From Candidatus Homeothermus arabinoxylanisolvens (GTDB lineage Bacteria > Bacteroidota > Bacteroidia > Bacteroidales > Muribaculaceae), in assembly GCA_001689405.1 (NCBI GenBank), contig LUJO01000043.1, forward strand, positions 1 through 17,762: a stretch of DNA of 17,762 nt, in the 5' to 3' direction. Within the stretch, counting starts at the first letter, position 1. Each line of letters begins with the position of its first letter. The notes under the pieces are model-generated. The model was not told the origin of the DNA, did not search any database, and saw nothing but the letters and a program-made list of their open reading frames with translations. A program made the position numbers and the translations under genes. Below, in pieces: positions 7,567 through 16,455 of the stretch.

Positions 7567-8910
7567 TTAAAATTGTACGGGATTTGTTGCCCTCATGTCC
7601 TCGGGAAGTGATGTAAGCTCCTCTTTCACTGCCTGTCGCGTTCCGTTCTGTACCGCCGTGCGGCTTACGCTGAGCATGGCTCCGAACGCTATCGACGTTA
7701 CCAATATCGATGTACCGCCCTTGGAGATAAGCGGCAGCGGCTGTCCCGACACGGGAAATGTTCCGGTGGTTATGGCCATGTGGAACAGCGCCTGAAGTAC
7801 TATCATGACAGCCATGCCCATGACAAGCAGGACAGGGAACGCCCTGTGGCATTTTCGTGCTATGACACCGGCCCGCGCGAGCAGACCGAGATACAGCAGC
7901 ATGAGCGCGATGCCTCCTATAAAGCCGAGGTCCTCAAGAATTATGGCAAAAATATAGTCGGAGAATGCGAGGGGCAGGCGTGCCGTCTCTCGCGAATTGC
8001 CGGGAAATACTCCTATGAGACCTCCGTTGGCCTGTGCCATGTAGGCATACATCTCCTGACGGTTGGTCGCGGTAATCGGTTCCTCATACTTGGGAACATC
8101 GGAGAAGAACCTGTCCATACGGGCTTTCCATGTGCCGTGACGCTCGTCTTTCTGACGGGCGTCCTGAGCCACTACCGCGGTGGTTGTCGCGCCTTCGGCC
8201 GGAGCGGCATTGTCGCGGCCCGTTTTAAAGGCCAGCAGTCCGAGTCCTATAAGACCGTATACTCCGAGTACCAGCAGCAGTTTTTTCATCTCCGTGCCGC
8301 CGATAGTCATCATAGCCACACTGATGGCCATGAGCAGAATAGTATTGGTAAGTCCCTGTTTGAACAGGACGCCGCCGAATGCGAGTACTACACACGCCGA
8401 TATTATTATGCCTTTGTTGCGCACGCCGATGCCTTTGGGTTTCTGTGCCCTTGCCATGATTTTCGCTATCACGAGCACAGCCGAAATCTTTATGAACTCC
8501 GAGGGCTGTATGGTTATGCTGCATATGCTGAAGCTGCGTCGCGCTCCGTTGACAATCTCACCGAACATGGTCACATAGAGCATGGCCCCGATGCTGAGAA
8601 AGGCCACTATCCATGCGAGGCCGAAAAAGTACTTGTAATGCACTTTCTCAAGATACCACACGATAGCCACTCCCGCCGTAAGCATGATGAAATGGCGCAT
8701 GATAGGGCCATATACTCCCGACGCGGCCACCTCACGGCTCGACGCGCTGCACAGCTCGATGATGGATATAAGGCACAGCATGATGAATATGCCCCATATC
8801 GACTTGTCGCCGTGACGCTTGTAGGGAATGGCGCTCGCCGGCTTCTCCGGTTCGGCGGCAGCCGTTGCGGGAGCTTCGGCTCCGAACATGGATATATCGT
8901 TGTCGTTCAT
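7567..8910 (-). CDS. ftsW: Septal peptidoglycan glycosyltransferase FtsW (SEDS family)
   Basis: FtsW polymerises lipid II at the septum together with its class B PBP partner. The 447-residue protein is a multi-pass membrane protein with about ten hydrophobic helices starting near residue 38, after a Pro/Ala-rich cytoplasmic end. SEDS hallmarks are QPSEFIK (135-141), LPLAFSDYIFAIILEDLGF (312-330), where Asp318 aligns with the catalytic Asp of FtsW/RodA, and the C-terminal signature PLPLISKGGTSILVTSIAFG (391-410). An Ala/Thr-rich stretch at about 230-258 enlarges the extracytoplasmic loop before WKARMDRFF (261-269). FtsW is chosen over RodA because the gene sits in the dcw cluster with ftsI. 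It lies 11 nt after murD and 15 nt before murG. Confidence 0.97.
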   Translation of the reverse strand: MNDNDISMFGAEAPATAAAEPEKPASAIPYKRHGDKSIWGIFIMLCLISIIELCSASSREVAASGVYGPIMRHFIMLTAGVAIVWYLEKVHYKYFFGLAWIVAFLSIGAMLYVTMFGEIVNGARRSFSICSITIQPSEFIKISAVLVIAKIMARAQKPKGIGVRNKGIIISACVVLAFGGVLFKQGLTNTILLMAISVAMMTIGGTEMKKLLLVLGVYGLIGLGLLAFKTGRDNAAPAEGATTTAVVAQDARQKDERHGTWKARMDRFFSDVPKYEEPITATNRQEMYAYMAQANGGLIGVFPGNSRETARLPLAFSDYIFAIILEDLGFIGGIALMLLYLGLLARAGVIARKCHRAFPVLLVMGMAVMIVLQALFHMAITTGTFPVSGQPLPLISKGGTSILVTSIAFGAMLSVSRTAVQNGTRQAVKEELTSLPEDMRATNPVQF

Positions 8911-8921
8911 AAACAGTATGT

Positions 8922-10271
8922 CTATTTTCTATCCGTTAAGTTTTTTACCGCATCCTTGAACTGCTTGCCGCGGTCCTCGTAGCTACTGAAGAGGTCGAAG
9001 CTGGCACAGCAGGGCGACAGAAGCACCGTGTCGCCGCTTTGAGCCACGGACGCACATGTGTCTACCGCATCCTGAAGCGAGTGGGTGTCGTATATGGCTT
9101 CGACCTTGCCCTTGAAAAAGTCAAGGAGCTTGGTGTTGTCTTTGCCCATGCACACTATGGCCTTCACTTTCTTCTTTACGAGCGGCTCTATCTCCGTGTA
9201 GTCGTTGCCTTTGTCTTTTCCGCCGAGTATGAGCACGACGTTGCGCGGCATGCTCTCCAGCGCGTACCAGCATGAGTTTACGTTGGTGGCCTTTGAGTCG
9301 TTGATGTAGCGTATGCCGGCTACCGTGTCGACATACTCAAGACGGTGTTCGACTCCGTCGAAGTCTTCGAGCGCGCGGCGTATGTCCTCTTTCTTTATGT
9401 CGAGCAGACATGCCGAGAGGCCGGCTGCCATGGAGTTATACAGGTTGTGCAGTCCGTGCAGTGACAGGTCGGCGCGGGGCATGGTCAGCGATATACGGTC
9501 GGTGTTAAGCACCAGCTGACCGTCATCGTCCACATAGGCCTCGGAGTTTTCCTCGAAGTGCTCGCTGAAAGGATACATGGCCGCTTCAGTCTTTATGCTG
9601 CGTAACTGGGCGGTTATCACGGGGTCGTCCTGCCAGTATATGAAGGCGTCTTCCGGAGTCAGGTTGCGTATTATGCGGAATTTTGCGTTTATGTAGTTCT
9701 GCATACGGTATTCATAGCGGTCAAGATGATCGGGGGTTATGTTGAGCATGACCGCCACGTTGGCCTTGAAGTCATACATGTTTTCGAGTTGAAAACTGCT
9801 TAGTTCTATGACATATACGTCATGCTTTTCGCGGGCCACCTGAAGTGCGAGGCTTTTGCCTACATTTCCCGCAAGGCCTACATTTATGCCTGCGTTTTTA
9901 AGTATGTGGTAGGTGAGCAGCGTCGTTGTCGTCTTGCCGTTGCTGCCGGTTATGCATACCATCTTCGCGTCGGTATAGCGTCCGGCAAACTCTATCTCTG
10001 ATATCACGGGTATGCCCCGCTGTGCTATTTTCACCATTATAGGCGCTGTAGGTGGTATGCCGGGGCTCTTTATGACTTCATCGGCATTGAGTATAAGCTC
10101 TTCGGTGTGCTTTCCGTCCTCAAAGGGGATAGCTTCCGCGGCAAGCTGCTCGCTGTAACGGGCAGGTATTTTGCCGAAGTCTGACAAAAACACGTCAAAG
10201 CCTTTGTCCTTTGCAAGAATAGCGGCGCCGACACCGCTCTCTCCGCCTCCGAGTACTACTATACGTTTCAT
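8922..10271 (-). CDS. murD: UDP-MurNAc-L-alanine--D-glutamate ligase MurD
   Basis: MurD is the cytoplasmic ATP-dependent ligase adding D-Glu to UDP-MurNAc-L-Ala. The 449-residue protein has an N-terminal Rossmann motif GGGESGVGAA (8-17) and the ATP loop GSNGKTTT (109-116). Next come GLAGNVGKS (132-140), ELSSFQLE (156-163), NITPDHLDRY (177-186) and the C-terminal-domain start YINDSKATN with GGKDKGNDY. The LSSFQL plus AGNVG pair is typical of MurD and sets it apart from the other Mur ligases in this operon. The start is ATG 10271. The gene lies 8 nt after mraY and 11 nt before ftsW. Confidence 0.98.
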   Translation of the reverse strand: MKRIVVLGGGESGVGAAILAKDKGFDVFLSDFGKIPARYSEQLAAEAIPFEDGKHTEELILNADEVIKSPGIPPTAPIMVKIAQRGIPVISEIEFAGRYTDAKMVCITGSNGKTTTTLLTYHILKNAGINVGLAGNVGKSLALQVAREKHDVYVIELSSFQLENMYDFKANVAVMLNITPDHLDRYEYRMQNYINAKFRIIRNLTPEDAFIYWQDDPVITAQLRSIKTEAAMYPFSEHFEENSEAYVDDDGQLVLNTDRISLTMPRADLSLHGLHNLYNSMAAGLSACLLDIKKEDIRRALEDFDGVEHRLEYVDTVAGIRYINDSKATNVNSCWYALESMPRNVVLILGGKDKGNDYTEIEPLVKKKVKAIVCMGKDNTKLLDFFKGKVEAIYDTHSLQDAVDTCASVAQSGDTVLLSPCCASFDLFSSYEDRGKQFKDAVKNLTDRK

Positions 10272-10279
10272 ATCTATCG

Positions 10280-11539
10280 TTATCTGATTTTAAGTGTCAC
10301 AAATGTTATTACCGCCAAGAATATGCCTATGATCCAGAAGCGTACCACAATCTTGGACTCGGGAATGGCGGTCAGCGGGCGCCTTAACAGCGCGTCAGAC
10401 TCGGCCGCCGACTTCTGGTAGTGGTGATGCAGAGGGGTCATCTTGAATATGCGGCGTCCGGTGCCGTATTTTTTCTTGGTGAGTTTGAAGTAGGCCACCT
10501 GAAGTATGACAGAGAGGTCCTCGACGAAGAAAATGGCACATAGTATGGGCAGCAAAAGCTCCTTGCGTATGAGTATGGCGAATACGGCTATTATGCCTCC
10601 TATGGTGAGGCTGCCCGTATCGCCCATGAATACCTGCGCGGGATAGGCGTTATACCACAGGAAGCCGATGAGGGCGCCTATGAATGCCGCCATGTACACC
10701 ACCAATTCTTCCGAGCCCGGTATATACATTATATTAAGGTAGGAAGAATAGATGATGTTGCCTCCGAGGTAGGCCATGATGGCAAGGGCGGTGCCTATTA
10801 TGGCCGAGGTGCCCGTGGCGAGTCCGTCAAGGCCGTCGGTCAGATTGGCTCCGTTGGAAGTCGCGGTCACGACAAATATGACCACCAAGATAAACAGAAA
10901 CCATCCGCCGGCCATGGCGTATTTGCCCATCCATCCGGTCAGGTAGGAATAATCGAAATTGTTGTTCTTGACAAACGGTATGGTAGTCTGCGGGGCTTTG
11001 ACATCCTCGGCCCTGTACTGGACTACTATCTCGTGGTTCTCTATATTTTCAACCTCGACATTTTCTCTCATCACTATCGAGGGGCTTACAAGCATGGTTA
11101 TGCCTACTATGAGGCCCAGACCTACCTGTCCTACGATTTTGAACTTGCCTTTTAGCCCGTCTTTGTCGCGGCGTGCCACTTTTATGTAGTCGTCAAGAAA
11201 GCCGAGTGTGCCGAGCCATATGGTTGCCACTATCATGAGCAGCATGTATACGTTTGACAGGTTGCCGATGAGTATACATGGTATGAGTATCGATATTATT
11301 ATGATGATACCCCCCATGGTAGGAGTTCCGGTTTTCTTCATTTGTCCTTCAAGCCCGAGGTCGCGTATTATCTCGCCGACCTGCATCAGCTGCAGCCGGT
11401 CTATGATGCGGCGGCCAAAAACAATGGCTATGAACAATGACAAGACGAGCGCGGCACCTGAACGAAACGTGATGTAGTCCATCAGGCGCGCTCCGGGGAA
11501 ATCAAAATTTTCCAGATACTGAAACAGCGAATACAACAT
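10280..11539 (-). CDS. mraY: Phospho-MurNAc-pentapeptide transferase MraY
   Basis: MraY transfers phospho-MurNAc-pentapeptide from UDP to undecaprenyl phosphate, making lipid I in the inner membrane. The 419-residue, roughly ten-helix protein contains KKTGTPTMGG (68-77), FLDDYIK (114-120, the Asp pair of the active site), NLTDGLDGLA (232-241), FMGDTGSL (304-311) and MTPLHHHYQ (367-375). It is longer than the roughly 360-residue E. coli form. Two extra polar stretches are visible, at about 155-200 (MRENVEVEN onward) and about 376-396 after the HHH motif. The first appears to be extracytoplasmic, as I place the helices. I recall such length as usual in Bacteroidota. The start is ATG 11539. The gene lies 26 nt after murE and 8 nt before murD. 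Confidence 0.98.
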   Translation of the reverse strand: MLYSLFQYLENFDFPGARLMDYITFRSGAALVLSLFIAIVFGRRIIDRLQLMQVGEIIRDLGLEGQMKKTGTPTMGGIIIIISILIPCILIGNLSNVYMLLMIVATIWLGTLGFLDDYIKVARRDKDGLKGKFKIVGQVGLGLIVGITMLVSPSIVMRENVEVENIENHEIVVQYRAEDVKAPQTTIPFVKNNNFDYSYLTGWMGKYAMAGGWFLFILVVIFVVTATSNGANLTDGLDGLATGTSAIIGTALAIMAYLGGNIIYSSYLNIMYIPGSEELVVYMAAFIGALIGFLWYNAYPAQVFMGDTGSLTIGGIIAVFAILIRKELLLPILCAIFFVEDLSVILQVAYFKLTKKKYGTGRRIFKMTPLHHHYQKSAAESDALLRRPLTAIPESKIVVRFWIIGIFLAVITFVTLKIR

Positions 11540-11565
11540 AGCTAATACGTCTTTGTCTGTTGGCG

Positions 11566-13020
11566 TTACTCTTTAATGATTTCACATACTACCTCCCTGT
11601 CGTCGAAATGATGCTTGACGCCCTTGATCTCCTGATAATCTTCGTGGCCTTTGCCCGCTATAAGTATGACGTCGCCGGCATTGGCCAGAGCGGCGGCCGT
11701 GCGGATGGCTTCGCGGCGGTCGACTATGCTGAGGGTTTTCTTGCGTCCCTCCAAGTCAAGTCCGGCTTCCATGTCATGAAGTATCTCGGCCGGATCCTCG
11801 TCACGCGGATTGTCGGAGGTGAGGATGAGCCGGTCGCTGCGCAGAGCGGCTTCCTTGGCCATGATAGGGCGCTTGCCTTTGTCGCGGTTGCCTCCGGCGC
11901 CTACCACGGTGATTATGGCGCCGCGTGTGCCTACCACCTCGCGTATGGCCTGAAGTACGTTGACCACGGCATCGGGCGTGTGGGCATAGTCCACGATAGC
12001 GGTAAAGCCTTTGGGCGAGTGAAATGCCTGAAAACGTCCGGCCACCGGCACAAGGCGGCTCATGTTGACAAGAACCTGCTCTATCGGCCACCCGAGCAAT
12101 ACCGATGCTCCGTACACGGCCGTAAGATTGTATGCGTTGAATTTGCCGGTGAAGAGCACTTCGACTTCACGTCCGTTAAAGCTCATGGTCGTACCGTCAA
12201 GGCGGCTTTCTATGATGCGTCCTGTAAAGTCGGCGCCGGTGCGCAGGGAGTAGGTGTACTTTCGCGCCGCCGTATTCTGCAACATGACGTTGCCGGCTTT
12301 GTCATCTATATTGGTGAGGGCAAACGCCGACTTGGGGAGGTCGTCGAAAAACGATTTCTTAGCGGCGAGGTAGGCCTCGACGGTTTTGTGGTAGTCGAGG
12401 TGGTCGCGCGTGAGATTTGAAAAGATGCCTCCCGCGAAATTAAGTCCGGCTATACGGTGCTGGTGAGCGGCGTGTGAGCTGACCTCCATCGATGCGTATT
12501 GACAGCCCGCGTCGACCATGCGGCGCAGAAGTGAATTTATGGTCAGCGGGTCGGGGGTAGTCTGGGTCGTCGGCACGGCTTCGGTCTCGATGTAATTGCA
12601 TACTGTCGACAGCAATCCGGCTTTATAGCCCATGAGCCGGGCCATTTCGTAGATGAGGGTGGCTGTCGTGGTCTTGCCGTTGGTGCCGGTGACACCCACC
12701 AGCCGGAGCGACCGTGAGGGATTGTCATACCATTCCGAGGCAAGATATCCCAGCGCCACGGCCGAGTCGCTTACCTTTATATATGTAATGGATGTCTCGA
12801 TAAATTCGGGAAACTCCTCGCATACTATCGCGGCCACGCCGCTGTACTGCAACAGCGGTATGAAAGAGTGTCCGTCGACGGTAGTGCCTCGTACGGCTAC
12901 AAACAGCGATCCGGTAGTGACCTTGCGGGAGTCGCTTACTACGTCGGTTATTATTTTGTCGTCAGACCCTATGATCTCTTCGACCATGATTGACGAAAGT
13001 AGTTTTGACAGGGATTTCAT
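11566..13020 (-). CDS. murE: UDP-MurNAc-tripeptide ligase MurE, meso-diaminopimelate type
   Basis: MurE adds the third stem-peptide residue to UDP-MurNAc-L-Ala-D-Glu in the cytoplasm. The 484-residue protein has the N-terminal UDP-substrate domain with SDSRKV (29-34), the ATP loop GTNGKTTT (112-119), TTQTTPDP (151-158), MEVSSHA (178-184), NLTRDHLDYH (202-211), VDYAHTPD (343-350) and GKGHEDYQ (456-463). The specificity motif is DNPR (403-406) followed by DEDP. In characterised MurE enzymes DNPR binds meso-diaminopimelate, whereas lysine enzymes differ here, so a meso-DAP wall is inferred. The start is ATG 13020, 31 nt after the PBP gene; murE is 26 nt before mraY. Confidence 0.98.
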   Translation of the reverse strand: MKSLSKLLSSIMVEEIIGSDDKIITDVVSDSRKVTTGSLFVAVRGTTVDGHSFIPLLQYSGVAAIVCEEFPEFIETSITYIKVSDSAVALGYLASEWYDNPSRSLRLVGVTGTNGKTTTATLIYEMARLMGYKAGLLSTVCNYIETEAVPTTQTTPDPLTINSLLRRMVDAGCQYASMEVSSHAAHQHRIAGLNFAGGIFSNLTRDHLDYHKTVEAYLAAKKSFFDDLPKSAFALTNIDDKAGNVMLQNTAARKYTYSLRTGADFTGRIIESRLDGTTMSFNGREVEVLFTGKFNAYNLTAVYGASVLLGWPIEQVLVNMSRLVPVAGRFQAFHSPKGFTAIVDYAHTPDAVVNVLQAIREVVGTRGAIITVVGAGGNRDKGKRPIMAKEAALRSDRLILTSDNPRDEDPAEILHDMEAGLDLEGRKKTLSIVDRREAIRTAAALANAGDVILIAGKGHEDYQEIKGVKHHFDDREVVCEIIKE

Positions 13021-13051
13021 AACCTTATATCTTGATGTTTTAATTTTCGTT

Positions 13052-15133
13052 TTATTGTGCCAGTGTCAGCATGACCCGCTGCCCGGGCTTGAATGACGCT
13101 CCCGGAGCTATGGATTGTGACACTACGTATCCGCTGCCTCTGAACGACACGTCTACACCGGCGCTTTCAAGCATGTTGATGGCGTCGCGGAGGTTGTAGC
13201 CTATCACTCCCGGCATGCCGTCGTAATGTTTTTTAGGCGTAAACTTCTTGACATTGGCGATTGACAGATTTTCGCGGATTTTTTTATGACGCGACTCTTT
13301 GGTGGCGGCATAAAGGGTGGGGCGGCTGTCGGGTGTATCGCCCGAACGGTAGTCGGAGCTGTTCATCAACATGCCGCGTGAGAACATTTTTAACGCTATG
13401 TTCTTTAATACCGTACCGCTTGTGCTGGCGGCGCCGAACATGTTCTGTCGCGGATGGCAGGTGAGGACTATGCACGAATACAATGGCTTTTCGGCGGGGA
13501 AAAATCCACAGAATGCAAGCCTCTTTTTGCCGGTGTTGTAGGCGCCGTTTTCTATTATGTAGCAGGTGCCCGTTTTCCCGGCTATTTTCACGCGTTCGTT
13601 ACGCAGAAGTTTGCCGGTGCCGTGTTCGCCCCACACCACATCGGTGAGCATGCCGCGCATTTTCTGCGCTGTGGCCGGCGAGCAGGCGCGTCCGGTGCCC
13701 ATGTGGGTTATCGGTAGTACGGAGTCGATGTTTTCGCCGATAAGTTTGTCGACAAGCCGTGGCTTCACATACACTCCGTCGTTGGCGATGGCATTGTAGA
13801 TCGACAGGGTGTAGAGCGGCGGTATCTCTGTCGAGTATCCGTAGCACATGCGCGACAGGGCTATGCGGCCGCCGCGGTTGTTGGCTACGGAGTCAATGCG
13901 CGGCGGACGTTCTCCGGCTATGCCGGTGTTCATCGGGTCAAGAAATCCGAGACCTTTCAGCCGTGAATAGAATGCGCCGGGATTATCGCCGTAACGCGAT
14001 GTTATGATTTTGGCCATGCCTATGTTGGACGAACGTTCTATGACTTCACGCACGGGCATCGACGCTGTGCCGTGGGAGTCGGTGATGGCGCGTCCGCCGG
14101 CGTATTTGAATGCGTGGCCCGTAGTGATTATCTGCTCCACATCGTTGACTATGCCGTCTTCGAGCGCTATCATCATTGACAGGGTCTTTACCACCGAACC
14201 GGGCTCGTAGCCGAGTACGGCTCGGTTCATGCCTTCGATATATTCGTTTGAATACGGGCTTTTCTCAAGATTGGATATGGCCTTGATGTTGCCGGTGGAT
14301 ACCTCCATGAGTACGGCTACACCCCAGTCGGCATCGCATGTGGTGAGCACGTTGTTAAGCTCGTTTTCCACAATGTCCTGCATGTTTATGTCTATTGTGG
14401 TGCGTATGTTGTAGCCGTCCACAGGCGGTATGTCGGTCCAGTTTACGATGTCTTTTGTCAAGGGCACTTTCTTTGCGAGCCCGGGTTTGCCGTAAAGAAG
14501 TGAGTCGAGCGCTTTTTCAAGTCCCGATATGCCGTGCACCTCACCCGATACGGGGTGTATGCCTACGCCGCCGATACTGCGTCGGGCCATGGCTCCGTAC
14601 GGATTTACGCGGCGGTTTACCCGCTCTTTTGTCAGTCCGGTCTTATTGGGATTTTTTATGTTGAAGAACGGGAATGTGAGCAGTTGCTGATACTGTGCGT
14701 AAGAGATGTTGGACAGGATTTTATAGGCGCGCGGGCGTTTCTGTTTGTCTTGCTGCGCGAGGGGCTTTTTCAGCCGTTGCAGCCATTCCTGACGTGTTCT
14801 CACGGGGAAGTAGGTCGCCAAGGAATCGGCAAGCGAGTCGAGCGCCAGTATGTAGCGGCCTTCGAGGAAGCGTTCGCAGCGGTAGTCGATGCGTATGTTG
14901 TAGAAGCATAGGTTTGTGGCGAGTATCTGCCCGTTGGATGACAGTATGTCGCCTCGCTCGGGCGTGATTGTGTCGACGCGCGATAATTCGCTCATGGCTT
15001 TCTTATTCCATTGGGCGGCCGACAGTACAGAGTTGTCAAAGGCTTTGTATGCTATACGACCGGCAAAGAGAAGTATGAAGCCTATCACGAGGATATAGCG
15101 TAACAGTATGTGGGTGCGGTTCTCTTTTTTCAT
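13052..15133 (-). CDS. ftsI: Septal class B penicillin-binding protein (FtsI/PBP3 type) with C-terminal PASTA domain
   Basis: This is the D,D-transpeptidase that crosslinks septal peptidoglycan, the partner of FtsW. The 693-residue protein has one membrane helix (about 9-29), a dimerisation/pedestal domain beginning with TPERGDILSSNG (57-68), and a transpeptidase domain with all three motifs: SVVK (Ser313 nucleophile to Lys316), SSN (368-370) and KTGT (520-523). After the catalytic domain a basic linker leads to one PASTA-like domain (about 637-693) with PGVIGYNLRDAINMLESAGV and a closing PGQRVMLTL strand. PASTA-bearing class B PBPs are familiar in Firmicutes (SpoVD, PBP2x), and Bacteroidota FtsI proteins also carry them as I recall. 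The start is ATG 15133. The gene is 8 nt after ftsL and 31 nt before murE. Confidence 0.97.
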   Translation of the reverse strand: MKKENRTHILLRYILVIGFILLFAGRIAYKAFDNSVLSAAQWNKKAMSELSRVDTITPERGDILSSNGQILATNLCFYNIRIDYRCERFLEGRYILALDSLADSLATYFPVRTRQEWLQRLKKPLAQQDKQKRPRAYKILSNISYAQYQQLLTFPFFNIKNPNKTGLTKERVNRRVNPYGAMARRSIGGVGIHPVSGEVHGISGLEKALDSLLYGKPGLAKKVPLTKDIVNWTDIPPVDGYNIRTTIDINMQDIVENELNNVLTTCDADWGVAVLMEVSTGNIKAISNLEKSPYSNEYIEGMNRAVLGYEPGSVVKTLSMMIALEDGIVNDVEQIITTGHAFKYAGGRAITDSHGTASMPVREVIERSSNIGMAKIITSRYGDNPGAFYSRLKGLGFLDPMNTGIAGERPPRIDSVANNRGGRIALSRMCYGYSTEIPPLYTLSIYNAIANDGVYVKPRLVDKLIGENIDSVLPITHMGTGRACSPATAQKMRGMLTDVVWGEHGTGKLLRNERVKIAGKTGTCYIIENGAYNTGKKRLAFCGFFPAEKPLYSCIVLTCHPRQNMFGAASTSGTVLKNIALKMFSRGMLMNSSDYRSGDTPDSRPTLYAATKESRHKKIRENLSIANVKKFTPKKHYDGMPGVIGYNLRDAINMLESAGVDVSFRGSGYVVSQSIAPGASFKPGQRVMLTLAQ

Positions 15134-15141
15134 CGTTTGAC

Positions 15142-15480
15142 TTAATTCGGCAGTTTATATGGCGGTTGGTCCTGTATTTTAAGATGCAGATGCATTGTGT
15201 CGACAAGTTCCTGCATCGACGACTCGCGTATGCGGCTCATGTAGGTGCTGCGTTCTCTTATGCGTTCGGTCTCGACTACTTCGAGTGTCTGCTCGAGTTT
15301 ACGTATCTCCTCCATGCGGGTCAGGCACTGGTATCGGTTGGTGATAAATACGAGCAGCATAACCATGACGGTAAGTACGGCTTTCCAATGGCGGAGAAAA
15401 AAGTCGCTTGAGAGGACACGTCCGTTCAGTGCCTTCTTGATTATATTGTCGTTTTTTTTGTCAGTCGCTTTTTTTGCCAT
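15142..15480 (-). CDS. ftsL: FtsL-like small divisome protein
   Basis: This is a 112-residue bitopic protein. It has a basic cytoplasmic end (about 1-30, rich in Lys), one membrane helix (about 31-48, WKAVLTVMVMLLVFI) and an extracytoplasmic segment with heptad-like Leu/Ile/Val spacing from about 54 to 95 (MEEIRKLEQTLEVVETERI), suggesting a coiled coil. The tail is short and Pro-rich. Sequence conservation in this family is low. The call rests on size, topology, coiled coil and position between rsmH and ftsI, where ftsL sits in most dcw clusters. By analogy it forms a complex with FtsQ and an FtsB-like protein that activates FtsW/FtsI. No ftsB candidate is in the window. The start is ATG 15480, 24 nt after rsmH. 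Confidence 0.85.
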   Translation of the reverse strand: MAKKATDKKNDNIIKKALNGRVLSSDFFLRHWKAVLTVMVMLLVFITNRYQCLTRMEEIRKLEQTLEVVETERIRERSTYMSRIRESSMQELVDTMHLHLKIQDQPPYKLPN

Positions 15481-15504
15481 TGCCTGTAATGTGATGTTGT
15501 TGTA

Positions 15505-16422
15505 TTAAGGCGTCGTCACTTTTTCCGCTATGCGGAGCTTGGCGCTGCGTGAGCGTGGATTGCGTTCTATTTCGGCCTCGTCGGCTACGATGGGCTTCGA
15601 TGTGAGCAGACGGAAGGGCGACAGATTTCGCCCGTAAAAATCCTGCTCTACGCGACCCTCAAGATTGCCCGAGCGCATGAAGTTCTTTACAAGCCTGTCT
15701 TCGAGCGAGTGGTAGGTGATGACCGCCAGACGTCCGCCCGGCTTCAGCACTTCGAGCGACTGTCTTAAGAACTCGCTCAGTGCCTCGATTTCGTTGTTGA
15801 CGGTTATGCGCAGTGCCTGAAACACCTGTGCAAGCTCTTTTTTCTCCTTGCGGGGATTCATCAGCGGACGCACCGCCGAAAGGAGCCCCTCTACAGTGGT
15901 TATGGGCGCCGCTGCCCGGGCTTTGATTATGGCCGAGGCTATGCGGCGTGCGTTTTTAAGTTCGCCGTAAAGATACAGTGTGTCGGCAAGCTGTTCTTCG
16001 TCAAGGTTGTTGACATACCATTCGGCTGAACGCGATGCATTTCGGTTCATGCGCATGTCGAGCGCCCCTTCCCAACGGAATGAGAAGCCGCGTTCAGGAT
16101 CATCGAAGTGATGAAATGACACCCCGAGATCGGCAAGTATGCCGTCGACTTCGTCAACCCCGTAGAACCGCAGAAAATTGCGCATATAGCGGAAATTGCT
16201 GTATACAAATGTAAATCGCGGGTCATCTATGGCGTTGGCTATGGCGTCGGCGTCTTGGTCAAAGCCGAAGAGGTGCCCGTTTTCACCGAGCCTTTCCATT
16301 ATGGCGCGCGAATGTCCGCCACCACCGAAAGTGACATCGACATACTTGCCTGAAGCCTTGATGTCAAGGCCATTTATGGCATCGTCGAGCAATGCCGGTA
16401 TGTGATAGACATTCTGCTGCAT
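15505..16422 (-). CDS. rsmH: 16S rRNA (cytosine-1402-N4) methyltransferase RsmH (MraW)
   Basis: RsmH methylates N4 of C1402 in the 16S rRNA decoding centre using S-adenosylmethionine. The 305-residue protein has the opening HIPALLDDAINGL (7-19), the SAM loop YVDVTFGGGGHS (27-38), GFDQDADA (53-60), ILADLGVSFHHFD (95-107), RGFSFRWEGALDMRM (111-125) and GGRLAVITYHSLEDRLVK (229-246), plus a C-terminal NPRSRSAKLR (288-297). The usual SSHQ/SSPQ stretch reads SFHH here. It is the first gene of the twelve-gene run. A possible promoter lies at 16456-16487, giving a leader of about 25-30 nt. The start is ATG 16422. The mraZ gene that often precedes rsmH is missing. Confidence 0.98.
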   Translation of the reverse strand: MQQNVYHIPALLDDAINGLDIKASGKYVDVTFGGGGHSRAIMERLGENGHLFGFDQDADAIANAIDDPRFTFVYSNFRYMRNFLRFYGVDEVDGILADLGVSFHHFDDPERGFSFRWEGALDMRMNRNASRSAEWYVNNLDEEQLADTLYLYGELKNARRIASAIIKARAAAPITTVEGLLSAVRPLMNPRKEKKELAQVFQALRITVNNEIEALSEFLRQSLEVLKPGGRLAVITYHSLEDRLVKNFMRSGNLEGRVEQDFYGRNLSPFRLLTSKPIVADEAEIERNPRSRSAKLRIAEKVTTP

Positions 16423-16455
16423 ATTGTGCTGTTGAAAACGTTTGTAATAAGGTCG

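Noticed and set aside
7780..8982. A 400-codon open frame on the plus strand opposite ftsW
   Set aside because: The translation is rich in His, Tyr, Arg and Gln with no recognisable motif, and it lies fully antisense to a clear FtsW. It follows from codon bias in ftsW.
11560..12420. A 286-codon open frame on the plus strand opposite murE
   Set aside because: It has no family motifs and is wholly antisense to intact murE. Other plus-strand frames across 1446-16405 are rejected for the same reason.
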